Assembly: GCA_012934845.2 (NCBI GenBank)
Contig: WNNJ02001497.1
Location: 124,001-188,000, forward strand
Length of the DNA: 64,000 nt
DNA from: Pomphorhynchus laevis
Taxonomy: Eukaryota; Acanthocephala; Palaeacanthocephala; Echinorhynchida; Pomphorhynchidae
Reading direction: 5' to 3'
The translations under genes and the position numbers were made by a program. The notes beneath the pieces were generated by a model. That model was given only the letters and a program-made list of their open reading frames with translations, did not search any database and was not told where the DNA came from. This document shows, one piece after another, positions 46,125 through 55,948 of the stretch (within the stretch, counting starts at the first letter, position 1; every line of letters begins with the position of its first letter).

Positions 46125-47756
46125 TGGGTTTAATTCTTATTAAATCCAGTTGAATGTCATGTGCTAATAGTGACTTAAAGCGCACGCACTGTGCTAATTT
46201 CACTTACGTTTGCGGTGTTTCAATCAATTTAAAAATCAGCACTAAAATGCATGCAAATTCAAGCAAGTTCCAGAAATTCTTTGCAAACTTGTCTAAAAAG
46301 CAACGTTCAAACGACTCAATTAAGGTCAGTGAAGTTTTAATTATGGAAAATAAGATAGGTGATGCTTCTGTCTAGCTTTTACTAGTGAAGAAGTTATCTC
46401 ACCTCTTCTATGTTACACTGATTATTTCAATTTCAAGGAACAAACATTTCGACGAACTTTTGCGAATCTTCGTCTCCAGATAATAACAGAGTTATACTTA
46501 ACTCTACTAGACTACCCGACATCAATTACCATATTTCATTCATGACATCCGATCTCGCCAATGAATATATAAAGTTTTTTAAGGACAATCTTGATAATAA
46601 AGCCACAGTTACCTATATGCCAATCCTGGCAACAATTAAAATCACGAAAATTATTGCCGATGTAGAAGCGGCCGACATTACGGCAGTGGATAAAATGTAC
46701 GGTATATCGAACCTCATATTCATCAAGGTTAAATGTGACACCCCTTAACCCATAGTATTCGGTTCAACAACAGAGGAGAATGCCAACCACCTTTTGAAAT
46801 CGGCTTTCAACCCCTTGTTGAATTATAACCTGAAGATCCAGCACATAGAATCCAACAATTTGACTTACCCCATTGCATCAATTGTCGTGCATAGGGGCAC
46901 TGAAGCTCCTTATGCCACAATGAGAAGTATTGTGGGCTCTGCGCATCAACGGAAGACGAGCATTATCTGCCATTCAGTGCTGTAGCCTGTTGCATTAACT
47001 GTGGTCTAGAGCATCCTGCATGGTTAAAAAAATGTACGGCGTTTCAAACTTACCTGAAGCGGCACCAGATACCTCTCGGTAAGAAAATGGCCACCATTAC
47101 CAGTCCTCAAGCAAGGGAAAGCTTGGAGTATTAAACATGAATATAATGATAACTTTCCCTCCGTCCGAAGAGCGGCCAATGGTTAGGATGTTAGGGCCGG
47201 CTTTCAGAATGGCAACCTTCCCCTCTCTGGGCCTAATTAATGGGTTTGCTGCCCATTATATTCCATTTTTGCACGGGAAGTAATTCCGGCCGTTTTCACA
47301 GAACGTCCTTAATTGGAATTTGAGAGGTGTTTTTGTCCTTAGCTTTTATCTGGTCGAAATGCAGATGGTATAGTCCTTCAGGAAACTGGATCTATCCGTT
47401 CTTTCCAGGACATGACTCTGTTTCTTCCAAAGCACATATCATCCTAATTTCCTCCGTACATAACCCCACTTCACTCCTCTTCTCAGGATCTTTTAACCTT
47501 AGTTAAATGCCATTTAAGTTCATCCATCCTATTAAACTACTATTGTCCAGCCATGTCTTGTTTAGCGATAATTCTCTGAAAGAACGGTAAACGCATCAGT
47601 ATAGCCAAAATCTATATTCGCCGGGATAGATCCACAAAAACCATGACCTCCTGGGCTGTATATTGGGTAGCGGCTATGCCATGTTAGTTAGTTACTTCAA
47701 CGACATAACTGGTCGTTGAATTAATGCAGCACTTCGCAGATCTATGAACGTGTGAA
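46125..47756 (+). mobile_element. Jockey-like LINE, copy 2 of 3, lacking its 3' half
   Basis: ORF1 pieces at 46154-46375, 46542-46748 and 46794-46985 (SNNLTYPIASIVVHRG replaces DDLTYPHCNGCHLWG of the good copy), then the EN start near 47310 (LNWNLRGVFVLSFYLVEMQM) up to about 47756 (NAALRRSMNV). No RT is left and there is no 3' tail. Loss of the 3' half is unusual, since LINEs mostly lose the 5' end, so a deletion or recombination is likely. Confidence 0.7.
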
Positions 47757-48015
47757 AAAGATAATATATTTATATTATCTCTTTTATATCTTTTTATAAT
47801 ATTATTTATATTATATTGATAATTTATTTGTTTTCCGCTAGTAATTATAATTCTATAACGATGACAATTAGAAATGTTATCGTTTAAATTGTTTTTATGT
47901 TTTCACATAAAACCGGTGATTTTTATTTATTTTGCAACTCAATTACTGACGGAATTACAATTTTCCAACGTGAGGATATATGTTTTTTATCATTTAAAAG
48001 TGACCCACATTTACT

Positions 48016-49017
48016 ATGACAGAAAAAATTGTAAAAAAATTTACCATCGGTGCTTCAAACAACTTACAAAATCAAGCTAATATGGAACGGAATTCAGGTA
48101 TTTCCAATGTAACATCGAATTTTCAAGCCAAAGAAAACAAGGTTAGTCCTATTTCGTCTAATTTTTTAATCTCAAGCACGGATGGAGAACTCCCTCCTGT
48201 GCCTAAAGTGGTGAATCTGGTAATAATCAGACTTCTTCAACCATTTGAAAGGAAGAATCTTTTCAATATTTTTCTGAGAGAGTTTACAAGCTTTTATAAG
48301 AAGAGAATTCTATTTAATTCGATAAAATATTTAGATTCCGAAATCCGGGTTTCTTTCAGCTCTCCAGATCTGGCAGCATCGTACCTAGAATTTTTCGAAA
48401 CACACCTAAAAGAATTTGGGTCAACTACTTACAGGCCTATTCAGGCGACTCTGAAAATTAATAATTTTCCGCCCTTCGCAACGGAGGATGATATCATTGC
48501 TCTCACGTCTGAGTTCAAAATTCATAATATTCGCCCAATCCTGGGCAAGAAAGGCCAGGCTATACCAATAGCATTCTGTTCTACCGCAGTCGACCAGGCG
48601 GAATGTCTGGCTAAAAGCAAATGTAACCCCTTTTTGGGGTACAATCTTTCTTTCAATATCGTAGACGCTGATGACTTAACATACCCCCATTGCAATGGGT
48701 GCCACCTCTGGGGGCACTGGTCCTCGAACTGTACTAGGCCCCATACGTGTGGGGTTTGCAGCTCTTCCGAAGTTCATGAGGGGAAATGTTCTCTCCCCCC
48801 TCTGTGTTCCAATTGTGGTGGTCAGCACCCGGCCTGGTCTAGAAGATGTCCTATCTTCAAAGAATACAAATTAAGGCATTGTGGGGCACCGGTCAAACCG
48901 GCCCACTTTGCCGCTGCCAGCTTATTCAATTCAAACGGTTATGGAATGTCGGACACCGACATTTTCAAAATTGTTGACGCAAGACTACAGATATATAAAG
49001 ACGAGATTCGAGCCTAA
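48016..49017 (+). CDS. Jockey-like LINE ORF1, gag-like zinc-knuckle protein
   Basis: 333 codons. An N-terminal region of about 50 residues is followed by a domain (about 55-220) that would bind or package the element's RNA, then three CCHC knuckles: CNGCHLWGHWSSNC, CGVCSSSEVHEGKC and CSNCGGQHPAWSRRC (about 225-280), the trio seen in Jockey/I-type ORF1. After the TAA at 49015-49017 the same frame remains open to 49278 with a basic Ser/Lys-rich stretch (TSSKRAPRSKKRSSSKQK), so the original ORF1 was probably about 87 codons longer. Confidence 0.75.
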   Translation: MTEKIVKKFTIGASNNLQNQANMERNSGISNVTSNFQAKENKVSPISSNFLISSTDGELPPVPKVVNLVIIRLLQPFERKNLFNIFLREFTSFYKKRILFNSIKYLDSEIRVSFSSPDLAASYLEFFETHLKEFGSTTYRPIQATLKINNFPPFATEDDIIALTSEFKIHNIRPILGKKGQAIPIAFCSTAVDQAECLAKSKCNPFLGYNLSFNIVDADDLTYPHCNGCHLWGHWSSNCTRPHTCGVCSSSEVHEGKCSLPPLCSNCGGQHPAWSRRCPIFKEYKLRHCGAPVKPAHFAAASLFNSNGYGMSDTDIFKIVDARLQIYKDEIRA

Positions 49018-49312
49018 GCGAACCATCTCATAGCGAAATTCGAGGAGTCCCGTTCTCCTCCACCGACGATTCTTACCTCTTCAAAGAGAGCCCCCCGTTC
49101 TAAGAAGAGATCATCTTCTAAACAAAAGTTGGCTTCCTTGAAGTTGGCAAAGAAAGATGATATATGTTGGGAGTTGTTGGCCTCAAAGGGAGATGAAGAT
49201 AATGCCGGTGGGCAAGTGTCTTCTCCTGGTAGGGCTGGGAGTGAGAAGGGCAACTTTCTCTCTCCTAGTTTCTGCTAGGAGGTAGGCATCCCACTCCAGC
49301 TGTCGTAACACA

Positions 49313-51343
49313 ATGCAAAGTAGTCAAGAGCCTTTTTCACTGAATATACTTCAGTGGAATTCGGGAGGTGCTTCTGCCCTTAGCCTTCTATCTGGTAGAG
49401 ATGCGGATGTTATAGTCCTTCAGGAGACGCGGTCTATCCGTATCCCCCAGGACATTACTCGATTTATCCCCAAGCATATTTACACCCACTTCACTCCGTA
49501 CATAACCCCTCCTCACGCCTCTTCATCTCAAGGTCTTTTAACCCTAGTTAAATGCTCCTTAAGATCATCCCTTCTTTTAAACTATTCTTGTCCAGCCCTG
49601 TCTTGTTTAGCTGTTTCACTTTGTAAGAATGGTAAACGTATCAGCATAGCCAATATCTATATTAGGCCAGGGGAAATTCACAAGAACCGTGATCTCCTGG
49701 ACCGTATTTTGGGTAGTGGCTATGACATGTTACTCGGTGACTTCAACGACAGAACTGGTCGTTGGATTAATGCAGCACTCCGCAGAGCCAGGAACGATTA
49801 CCTTATTCACAAACCACCGTCCCCAACTTTTCATTGCTCAACAACTAATTCTCTCCTCGACATATTACTGCTTCATAAGATGTGGTTGTTGAAACCCATC
49901 TGTACTGAGCAGTCGCGCCAAAAACAGACCATCTCTCATGACCTAATTCGTTGGCGGATAGAGGAAGATACGTTGCTTAGAAGGAGGTTTCACTTTGATC
50001 CCATCAGAGTGGCTTTCTTTCAGGCGGCTATCCAACTCTTCCCCAGAATTGGTAATGAGAATTTGACCGAATTTAATTCCTTCCTCTCCTCGCAAGCTAC
50101 CGCGTTTCTTTCGACTACCTATAAAGGTCATATTTACAATCCCACTCCAACAAAACTCAAGGTTTTGGCTAAAATGCTACGTCTTCCCAATGTCTCTGTT
50201 TCCGCCAGGCAGGCCATCTCGAATGAATACTGGAGCACTAGATATAGGTTCCAGCTGAGCAGGGATAAGGCGAACATCGCTCACCTTAACCCTTCTCAGT
50301 CTTCCTTCTGGAAGATATTCAAGAAAAAGAACTTTGTCTGTTGGAAGGATAGAGCTTTGGGTTGGATTGGTAGTATAGGCCTTGATAATGTTTTTAAGGA
50401 GTCACTATCCCTACATAATTATGGAGCCACTCAATCTCCCCAACCAATCCCGCCTTGGGGTGACTTCAGGAGCAGGGACTTATCTGTTACAGATATCCTT
50501 AACTCCTGGGGGCCACTTCCGGGCACCTCTAAATCCGTCGCTCCACTATCTTCTCGAGTCTGTCAGCTTTTGACAGCCGATCAAAGAAGAGAAGTGGCCG
50601 TCACAATGCTTTTAGCCTCACCATCCGATGTAGCCGGCATCAATATTAGTCGTAGAATTTTCTTACCAAAGCATAGTCCGGTTTCATGTCCCAAAGATCT
50701 GCGTCCCATTTCGATTCAAAACTCCCTCATCTCCATCTACGAAAAAGCGCTTGCGCGTAGAATCCGCGATTATTTAAGTAGGCGTAATTTGATCCCACCG
50801 AGTTTTCACGGGTTTGTCAAAGGACGCTCGGTTCATTCAGCAATAGGTGAAGTGCATCAGTTTTGTAGGGATAATAGCCATCAACTAGCTGTGTCTGTTT
50901 TCCTTGACTTTTCTGCTGCATTTGACCGCATTTCCATTCCCTTTGTTATCTCCTCTCTCAGGTCCCTCGGGTTGCCTGCGAGAATTGTTAACAGGGTGGA
51001 GATATTACTGTTTACCAAGAGGTTCTACTATGAAGACGACCCTGATGCGTGTCAGTTCTACCCTATTACAGGTGTGCCCCAAGGATTCCCACTTTCTCCT
51101 ATATTATTTCTTGCTGCCTCCATTGTACTATTCAAGAATTTTAAACGTGATCAACATCTAGTGGTATACGCTGATGATACCACGGCCCTGTTCTCTGGAC
51201 GCAGGTGCAAAGATGTCGCTTCGGACATCAGCCGTTTCTTTTTAAGATTAACAGACCAGCTGACCCTATCCAATCTTATTTTAAATTCATCCAAATCGCA
51301 GGTAGTTGTCTTTTATGGCAACCCTGCGACAAAGAAAAATTAA
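49313..51343 (+). CDS. Jockey-like LINE ORF2, endonuclease and reverse transcriptase
   Basis: 676 codons. APE-type endonuclease in about residues 1-215: LNILQWNSGG, DVIVLQETRS, ISIANIYIRPGEI and LLGDFNDRTGRW. The SDH box usual for the last active-site motif appears as SHDLIRW. RT from about 440: CPKDLRPISIQNSLISIYEK, FHGFVKGRSVHSAIGEVHQF, SVFLDFSAAFDRIS (motif A), GVPQGFPLSPILFL and the catalytic YADDTTALFSG (619-629). The frame ends at KSQVVVFYGNPATKKN by a shift; the C-terminal part goes on in another frame at 51339-51690. Confidence 0.85.
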   Translation: MQSSQEPFSLNILQWNSGGASALSLLSGRDADVIVLQETRSIRIPQDITRFIPKHIYTHFTPYITPPHASSSQGLLTLVKCSLRSSLLLNYSCPALSCLAVSLCKNGKRISIANIYIRPGEIHKNRDLLDRILGSGYDMLLGDFNDRTGRWINAALRRARNDYLIHKPPSPTFHCSTTNSLLDILLLHKMWLLKPICTEQSRQKQTISHDLIRWRIEEDTLLRRRFHFDPIRVAFFQAAIQLFPRIGNENLTEFNSFLSSQATAFLSTTYKGHIYNPTPTKLKVLAKMLRLPNVSVSARQAISNEYWSTRYRFQLSRDKANIAHLNPSQSSFWKIFKKKNFVCWKDRALGWIGSIGLDNVFKESLSLHNYGATQSPQPIPPWGDFRSRDLSVTDILNSWGPLPGTSKSVAPLSSRVCQLLTADQRREVAVTMLLASPSDVAGINISRRIFLPKHSPVSCPKDLRPISIQNSLISIYEKALARRIRDYLSRRNLIPPSFHGFVKGRSVHSAIGEVHQFCRDNSHQLAVSVFLDFSAAFDRISIPFVISSLRSLGLPARIVNRVEILLFTKRFYYEDDPDACQFYPITGVPQGFPLSPILFLAASIVLFKNFKRDQHLVVYADDTTALFSGRRCKDVASDISRFFLRLTDQLTLSNLILNSSKSQVVVFYGNPATKKN

Positions 51344-51690
51344 AGAGATTAGCACTCTCAGCTCTATCTTCTATATTGACTAATCAACCACTCCCTACCT
51401 TCACAAGTCGAGTAAAATACCTGGGGTTCACTGTTACGGTGAACTGGTCGGCGAAAGCTGACCTGGATAGACTTAAACGTATCCTGAAGAAAGCTAGGTG
51501 GGCCCTGAAACGGGCTCAGCATCTGTCGTTGAATGGGAAAACCCAAGTGCGCCTCTGGGGTACTTGGGCTATCTCGGGATTAGTCTTCTTTTCGAGAGGA
51601 CGTCCTCCAGAGCAAAGACTAAGGTTTCTCAAGCTCCTCATCTCGCGATTACCGCGCATAGTCCGCCTAGATTGGATTCTTCGGGGGTGA
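51339..51690 (+). pseudogene. C-terminal part of Jockey-like ORF2 in a shifted frame
   Basis: KLKRLALSALSSILTN, FTSRVKYLGFTVTVNWSAKA, RILKKARWALKRAQHLSLN and RLPRIVRLDWILRG continue the RT thumb and C-terminal domain. The matching piece of copy 1 (45570-45930) has the same order, so this is family sequence and not chance. Confidence 0.7.
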
Positions 51691-51889
51691 TAGACTCCAG
51701 GTGGTTCAGTCGAAGAGCGGCGTGTTGGATTAGCTGGAGGGCTCAGATCCCGCTGGACCTGAGGCCGTAGAATAAATAGAAGATGGAATGATTAACGAAT
51801 TGATATTATTTTTGTTTTCTTGCATGTTTTGTTCTGTGTAACACGTTTTTTATCGGTTACAAGTTTTGTTTAAGAAAATCCTTATCTTA

Positions 51890-52305
51890 TCTTAAAAGTG
51901 ACCCTCTATTTATTTGAAGAAAATAAGTTACATGATACCCGCAATAAAGAAAAATGAAATAAACCAAATGCGGTTAAAATTTAAATGCATTCATACAATT
52001 TAAATATTTAGCTTAGCACGTAAACCCAAAAAGAAACTATTACATTTAAATAGCATGAAAACAAATAAACCATAACGGATATACCAATAAATCGAAGATT
52101 TATACTCAGTTACAATTAAGTGCAGTTCAGTATAAAAAATAATAGTAAAGAAGCAATGGTACGGTTTGAAATCGTACAATTTCAAACACTGCTCTCTGTG
52201 GACGTACACCCCACATCAGTGATAACTAGTCTAAAATCAATTTAACTTATTAATTGTAGACTAATACACGAATTGCTATTAGATTTTTACGCTTATTTGT
52301 AAACT
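51890..52305. other. Intergenic, no feature recognised
   Basis: AT-rich flank downstream of the LINE 3' end. No recognisable coding sequence. Confidence 0.4.
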
Positions 52306-52309
52306 TAAG

Positions 52310-53350
52310 AGAGGCACGAGTTTACAATATTAATATGTTCATAACTGCGTAAATAATATGTCTAAATTATAGATACATCTATATTTAGATAAAATGTGTT
52401 CTAATATGAGATAATAGTAGTCCAATTATAGCTGTCTTGATTTTACGCTTTATAGAATATGAATTTGGTCATAACTGTGTAAAAACTAAATCTAAACAAT
52501 ATAAATATATGAAATATATGTTTCGATACATTGATGATATATGTGTATTTAATTCTAATAATTTTTATTCAATTAATGAACAAATTTATACAGGTAGCCA
52601 AATTTATACAATTATATTATTCTTAATAAAATTAATCTTGATGATAAAAAGAGTATATATATCTAGATGACTATATTAAAAGAATGTTGAATTAAAAAAA
52701 TTTCAAGTAGATCCAATAACTAACAAACCAAGCCCCACCTAATATTTATGATAAAAAATCTATATATCTATAAAAAATAAAGTTCATATATATCTATACA
52801 TTAAATAAATACGAATAATTTTTATTTACCACGTGGGTACATTCATCTGAAAAGCTAATAACAAAACTAATATCGAATAATAACTAAAACTAATATTTAT
52901 CATTTGAACATTAAATTAACATCTATAACAAAGAATGCTGACTTATCGTAAATATGTCATTTAAATTTCCAAAAATATATTTTTGCACGAACATACCTGA
53001 TCATATTAAATATTATATTAATAATAAATATAATAAATATTATACATTAATTAACAAAATTTTACATGTTGCCATGATATGTAATTATATTGTTTTTATT
53101 TACTTAATTTAATTGAGATTTATTTTAAACTAGGGTACTATAAAAGTAAAACTAATAAAACTTTTAAATATATAAATCATTACAGCAATCATTTAACGTT
53201 TAAGAGCTTAAACATTAAAAATAAATTTAAACGTTTAATATGAAAATTTTCACGAATAACATCATTATCATGTATTTATCCCCGTTGCTATATTGGGTCT
53301 AGGAACAAAATCAAAACCTGATGGATTAGCAGTTCCTCGTGACGATCTAC
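52310..53350 (+). mobile_element. PLE-type RT fragment with terminal hairpin repeat
   Basis: 52437-52670 encodes FIEYEFGHNCVKTKSKQYK and MFRYIDDICVFNSNNFYS, the RT palm of the PLE-like family with its YIDD catalytic box. Pieces of the following domain can be traced to about 53240. The hairpin repeat (GCTATATTGGGTCTAGG) closes it at 53278-53345, in the same orientation as at 22695. One decayed partial copy. Confidence 0.55.
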
Positions 53351-53359
53351 AATCTGTAT

Positions 53360-55115
53360 TCTAAATGAACTGAATTTATCAGTTCATAAAAATACTGGGC
53401 TATTAAATTTCTTAACTAACGAAAATCTGAATTACATAAAGTCTTGTGATTAAAATATTTACCTTTCTAAACTTAAATAGTACAACATACGGAGACTTGG
53501 TTAACTGATCTTATTTATGCATCCATAGCTATCAATAACTCAGTTATTATAAAGGCAATTGAAATAAATAAATTGTTTATACAATACGATGATGAATCAG
53601 ATCAGATAACTGATACTACGTATTTTATACGATATATAAATTAAAATAGATAAATAATTATAAAGGGATTTTATACAATTTATATTTATATAAGATAGAA
53701 TTTATTATAAAATTTTAAAATAAAAAATCAATGTTTATGAATTGACTAAAAAATGATATACGATGAATTTGAGAATAAGGAGTATAGGTTACAATATGCA
53801 ACTTCGTCATAAAACGACAAATAATAAATAATATCAAATATTAATAAATATTAAATTATATCTCAATGTCACTTTTAACAGTGTATAAATAAATACACAT
53901 ACGTTCATTAATTTATCTGAATGAAACTGCCTTAAATTCTTGTATTACAAGAATATTATATTATAGCTGTTTAAGTATCGGCCATATGGTGTCACCATGT
54001 GGTGTTTTGGCGCATATATCTAACCATCGCAAAATTAAACGATCAAAGTCGAGTTTCCTAAGATAATTTGCCTAGTCCTACGACAGAATTGGATACATAA
54101 CAAATAACACCCACCGACCATATTTATTCATAAACTGTTCTAGTATAAAATACAGGGGCGGCGTGCTTTAATCAGATTAGCACAAATGATTAATCGGATT
54201 TAATATTACAAAAGGTCTCAATCGTCCTATGACTAAATTCAAATGTTTTATATATAAATTCTAATGTTTTGTATATATTCGACGGGTATATTATCTAAAT
54301 TCAGTGGTATAGCAAAGTACACTTTCTGGCCATATTTGCTCACAACCGGCATTTATTTTTATAATTAAAATAAATTTAAATTATTAATTTGGAAATAGAA
54401 CAGAACTATATAAAAGATATTACATGTAATATAATATTTAATTTTCATATGAAAATTGTATAATTGAAAATATCAGATCATATAAGTACTTTGAATTTAA
54501 TCTGAAAACGTTTTGGTCATTCAACAGTCGTATGAAAGATAATCGTAGCCAAATACTGACAGCAATGTATAATTTAAAATACCGAATATATTCCAAAGAA
54601 TCTTAGTTCACTTATTATTATATTTCTTTAATGTTATGGTAATGCTTGTGTAAAACTATGTTTGTCAATTTATTCCTGCCAACAATGAAAAAATGACGTG
54701 CAGAACTTGTAAAAGTATCTCAGAATATCAAAAATGCTATTACAATATTTAAAATACAATATTTGTAATATTTAAATATAATTTATTGTTGTCTTTTGAA
54801 TTTTGTTTTGGAGCAGGATCAACACAACTAATTTATTTTTATACTTCGCTAGCTCCTGCTATTATCATAAGAACATGGCACGATTTGTTTTGAAAAAATC
54901 ATGGAACAAATAGTGTTGTTTTAATTATGGTGTGATCAGCAGCTACCGATAAATCTACCACAAAATTCCAAATTTAATAAATAAAAATCTGCCAATTTCG
55001 ATATCTTTTGTTATGGTTTTTGTAAATTTGATTGTCAATTTGTTTTTGATAAAATCCAAAGATGCCGGTTCATAATATTTACAAATATATTAATATATAA
55101 TGATGTGAATATAAT
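53360..55115. other. Intergenic with repeat pieces
   Basis: Dispersed AT-rich repeat ends at about 53490 (GGAGACTTGGTTAACTGATC) and 53603 (CAGATAACTGATACTACG). At 54812-54870 a decayed relative of the foldback element downstream (GGAGCAGGATCAACAC ... TTCGCTAGCTCCTGCTA). No gene recognised. Confidence 0.5.
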
Positions 55116-55116
55116 A

Positions 55117-55535
55117 AATAATTATTGGAGCTGGATCAAAGAAAAGAGGATTTTTTTGATATTTCGCTAACTTCTGTTAGCATCTTCAGGAAATTACTAC
55201 AGAATTGTAATTTTCTGAAGATGCTAACAGAGGTTAGCGAAATATTAAAAAATTTCCTCTTTTCTTTGATCCAGCTTCAATAATTCTTTATCAATAATGG
55301 ATCATTATCAACTATTTAAAATGAATATAATATTTTAAATAATTAATAATGATCCATTATTGATAAAGAATTATTGAAGCTGGATCAAAGGAAAGAGGAA
55401 ATTTTTATCTGATATTTCGCTAACCTCATATTCAGGAAATTACAACATAATTGTAATTTTCTGAAGATGCTAACAAAGGTTAGCGAAATATCAAAAAAAT
55501 TCCTCTCTCTTTTGATCCAGCTTCAATAATTATTT
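55117..55535. mobile_element. Nested palindromic foldback element (MITE-like)
   Basis: Two hairpins, 55117-55287 and 55369-55535, each with arms of about 70-80 bp. Both begin with GAGCTGGATCAAAG-type ends (TTATTGAAGCTGGATCAAAG) and hold the arm word ATTTCGCTAAC. The hairpins are themselves mirror images of each other: the linker TCTTTATCAATAATGGATCA pairs with TGATCCATTATTGATAAAGA, so the whole 415 bp is one palindrome centred near 55325. There is no coding capacity. It stands about 410 bp upstream of the INTS1 start. Confidence 0.8.
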
Positions 55536-55948
55536 ATGAATATAATAATTTTAATAAATTAAATTTTTTGATAATTAGCTGTTATCAGCAGCAATGAATG
55601 CTAGTGATCAATAACTACATATAATTAATGCTAATTAACATAATGTAATTAATTAGCATTAATTACATTTAATTAATGTAACCAAGTGAAATGAAGTATT
55701 TCAATTAAATAATAGAGTTAGTGTACTTTAATCCTGAATACGGCTTCTCTTTTGAATATGTGATATACCTCTATGACAATTTTGACATTATTCGATTATC
55801 TCAATATTTTATTATCAAAATGTGATATTTATTTTATCTGCATTTCACACATAGATGAAAGTAAGTAACGCGAGCTATTGAGATTTGAAAGGAAGTTCAA
55901 ACCGAAATGGCAACTTAATGTATTTGCCGTAGTGCAATAATTTTAGCA
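55536..55948 (+). promoter_or_regulatory. INTS1 upstream region with acceptor-like site
   Basis: AT-rich at first, with a short palindrome ATGTAATTAATTAGCATTAATTACAT near 55650, written here as its two arms around TTAGC. The last 100 bp are less AT-rich. AATTTTAG (55939-55946) ends two bases before the ATG, so a 5' UTR intron or a trans-splice acceptor could lie there. No TATA box is convincing in this composition. Confidence 0.35.

Larger units (their letters stand above)
47830..51890 (+). mobile_element. Jockey-like LINE, copy 3 of 3, nearly intact
   Basis: Two-ORF LINE. Gag-like ORF1 with three zinc knuckles, EN/RT ORF2, a GC-rich 3' region and an A-rich end (AAGAAAATCCTTATC, about 51872). 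Visible faults are few: one in-frame stop inside ORF1 (49015) and one frameshift late in ORF2 (about 51335). This is the youngest and best-preserved element of the window, and family members in the genome may still move. Confidence 0.85.
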
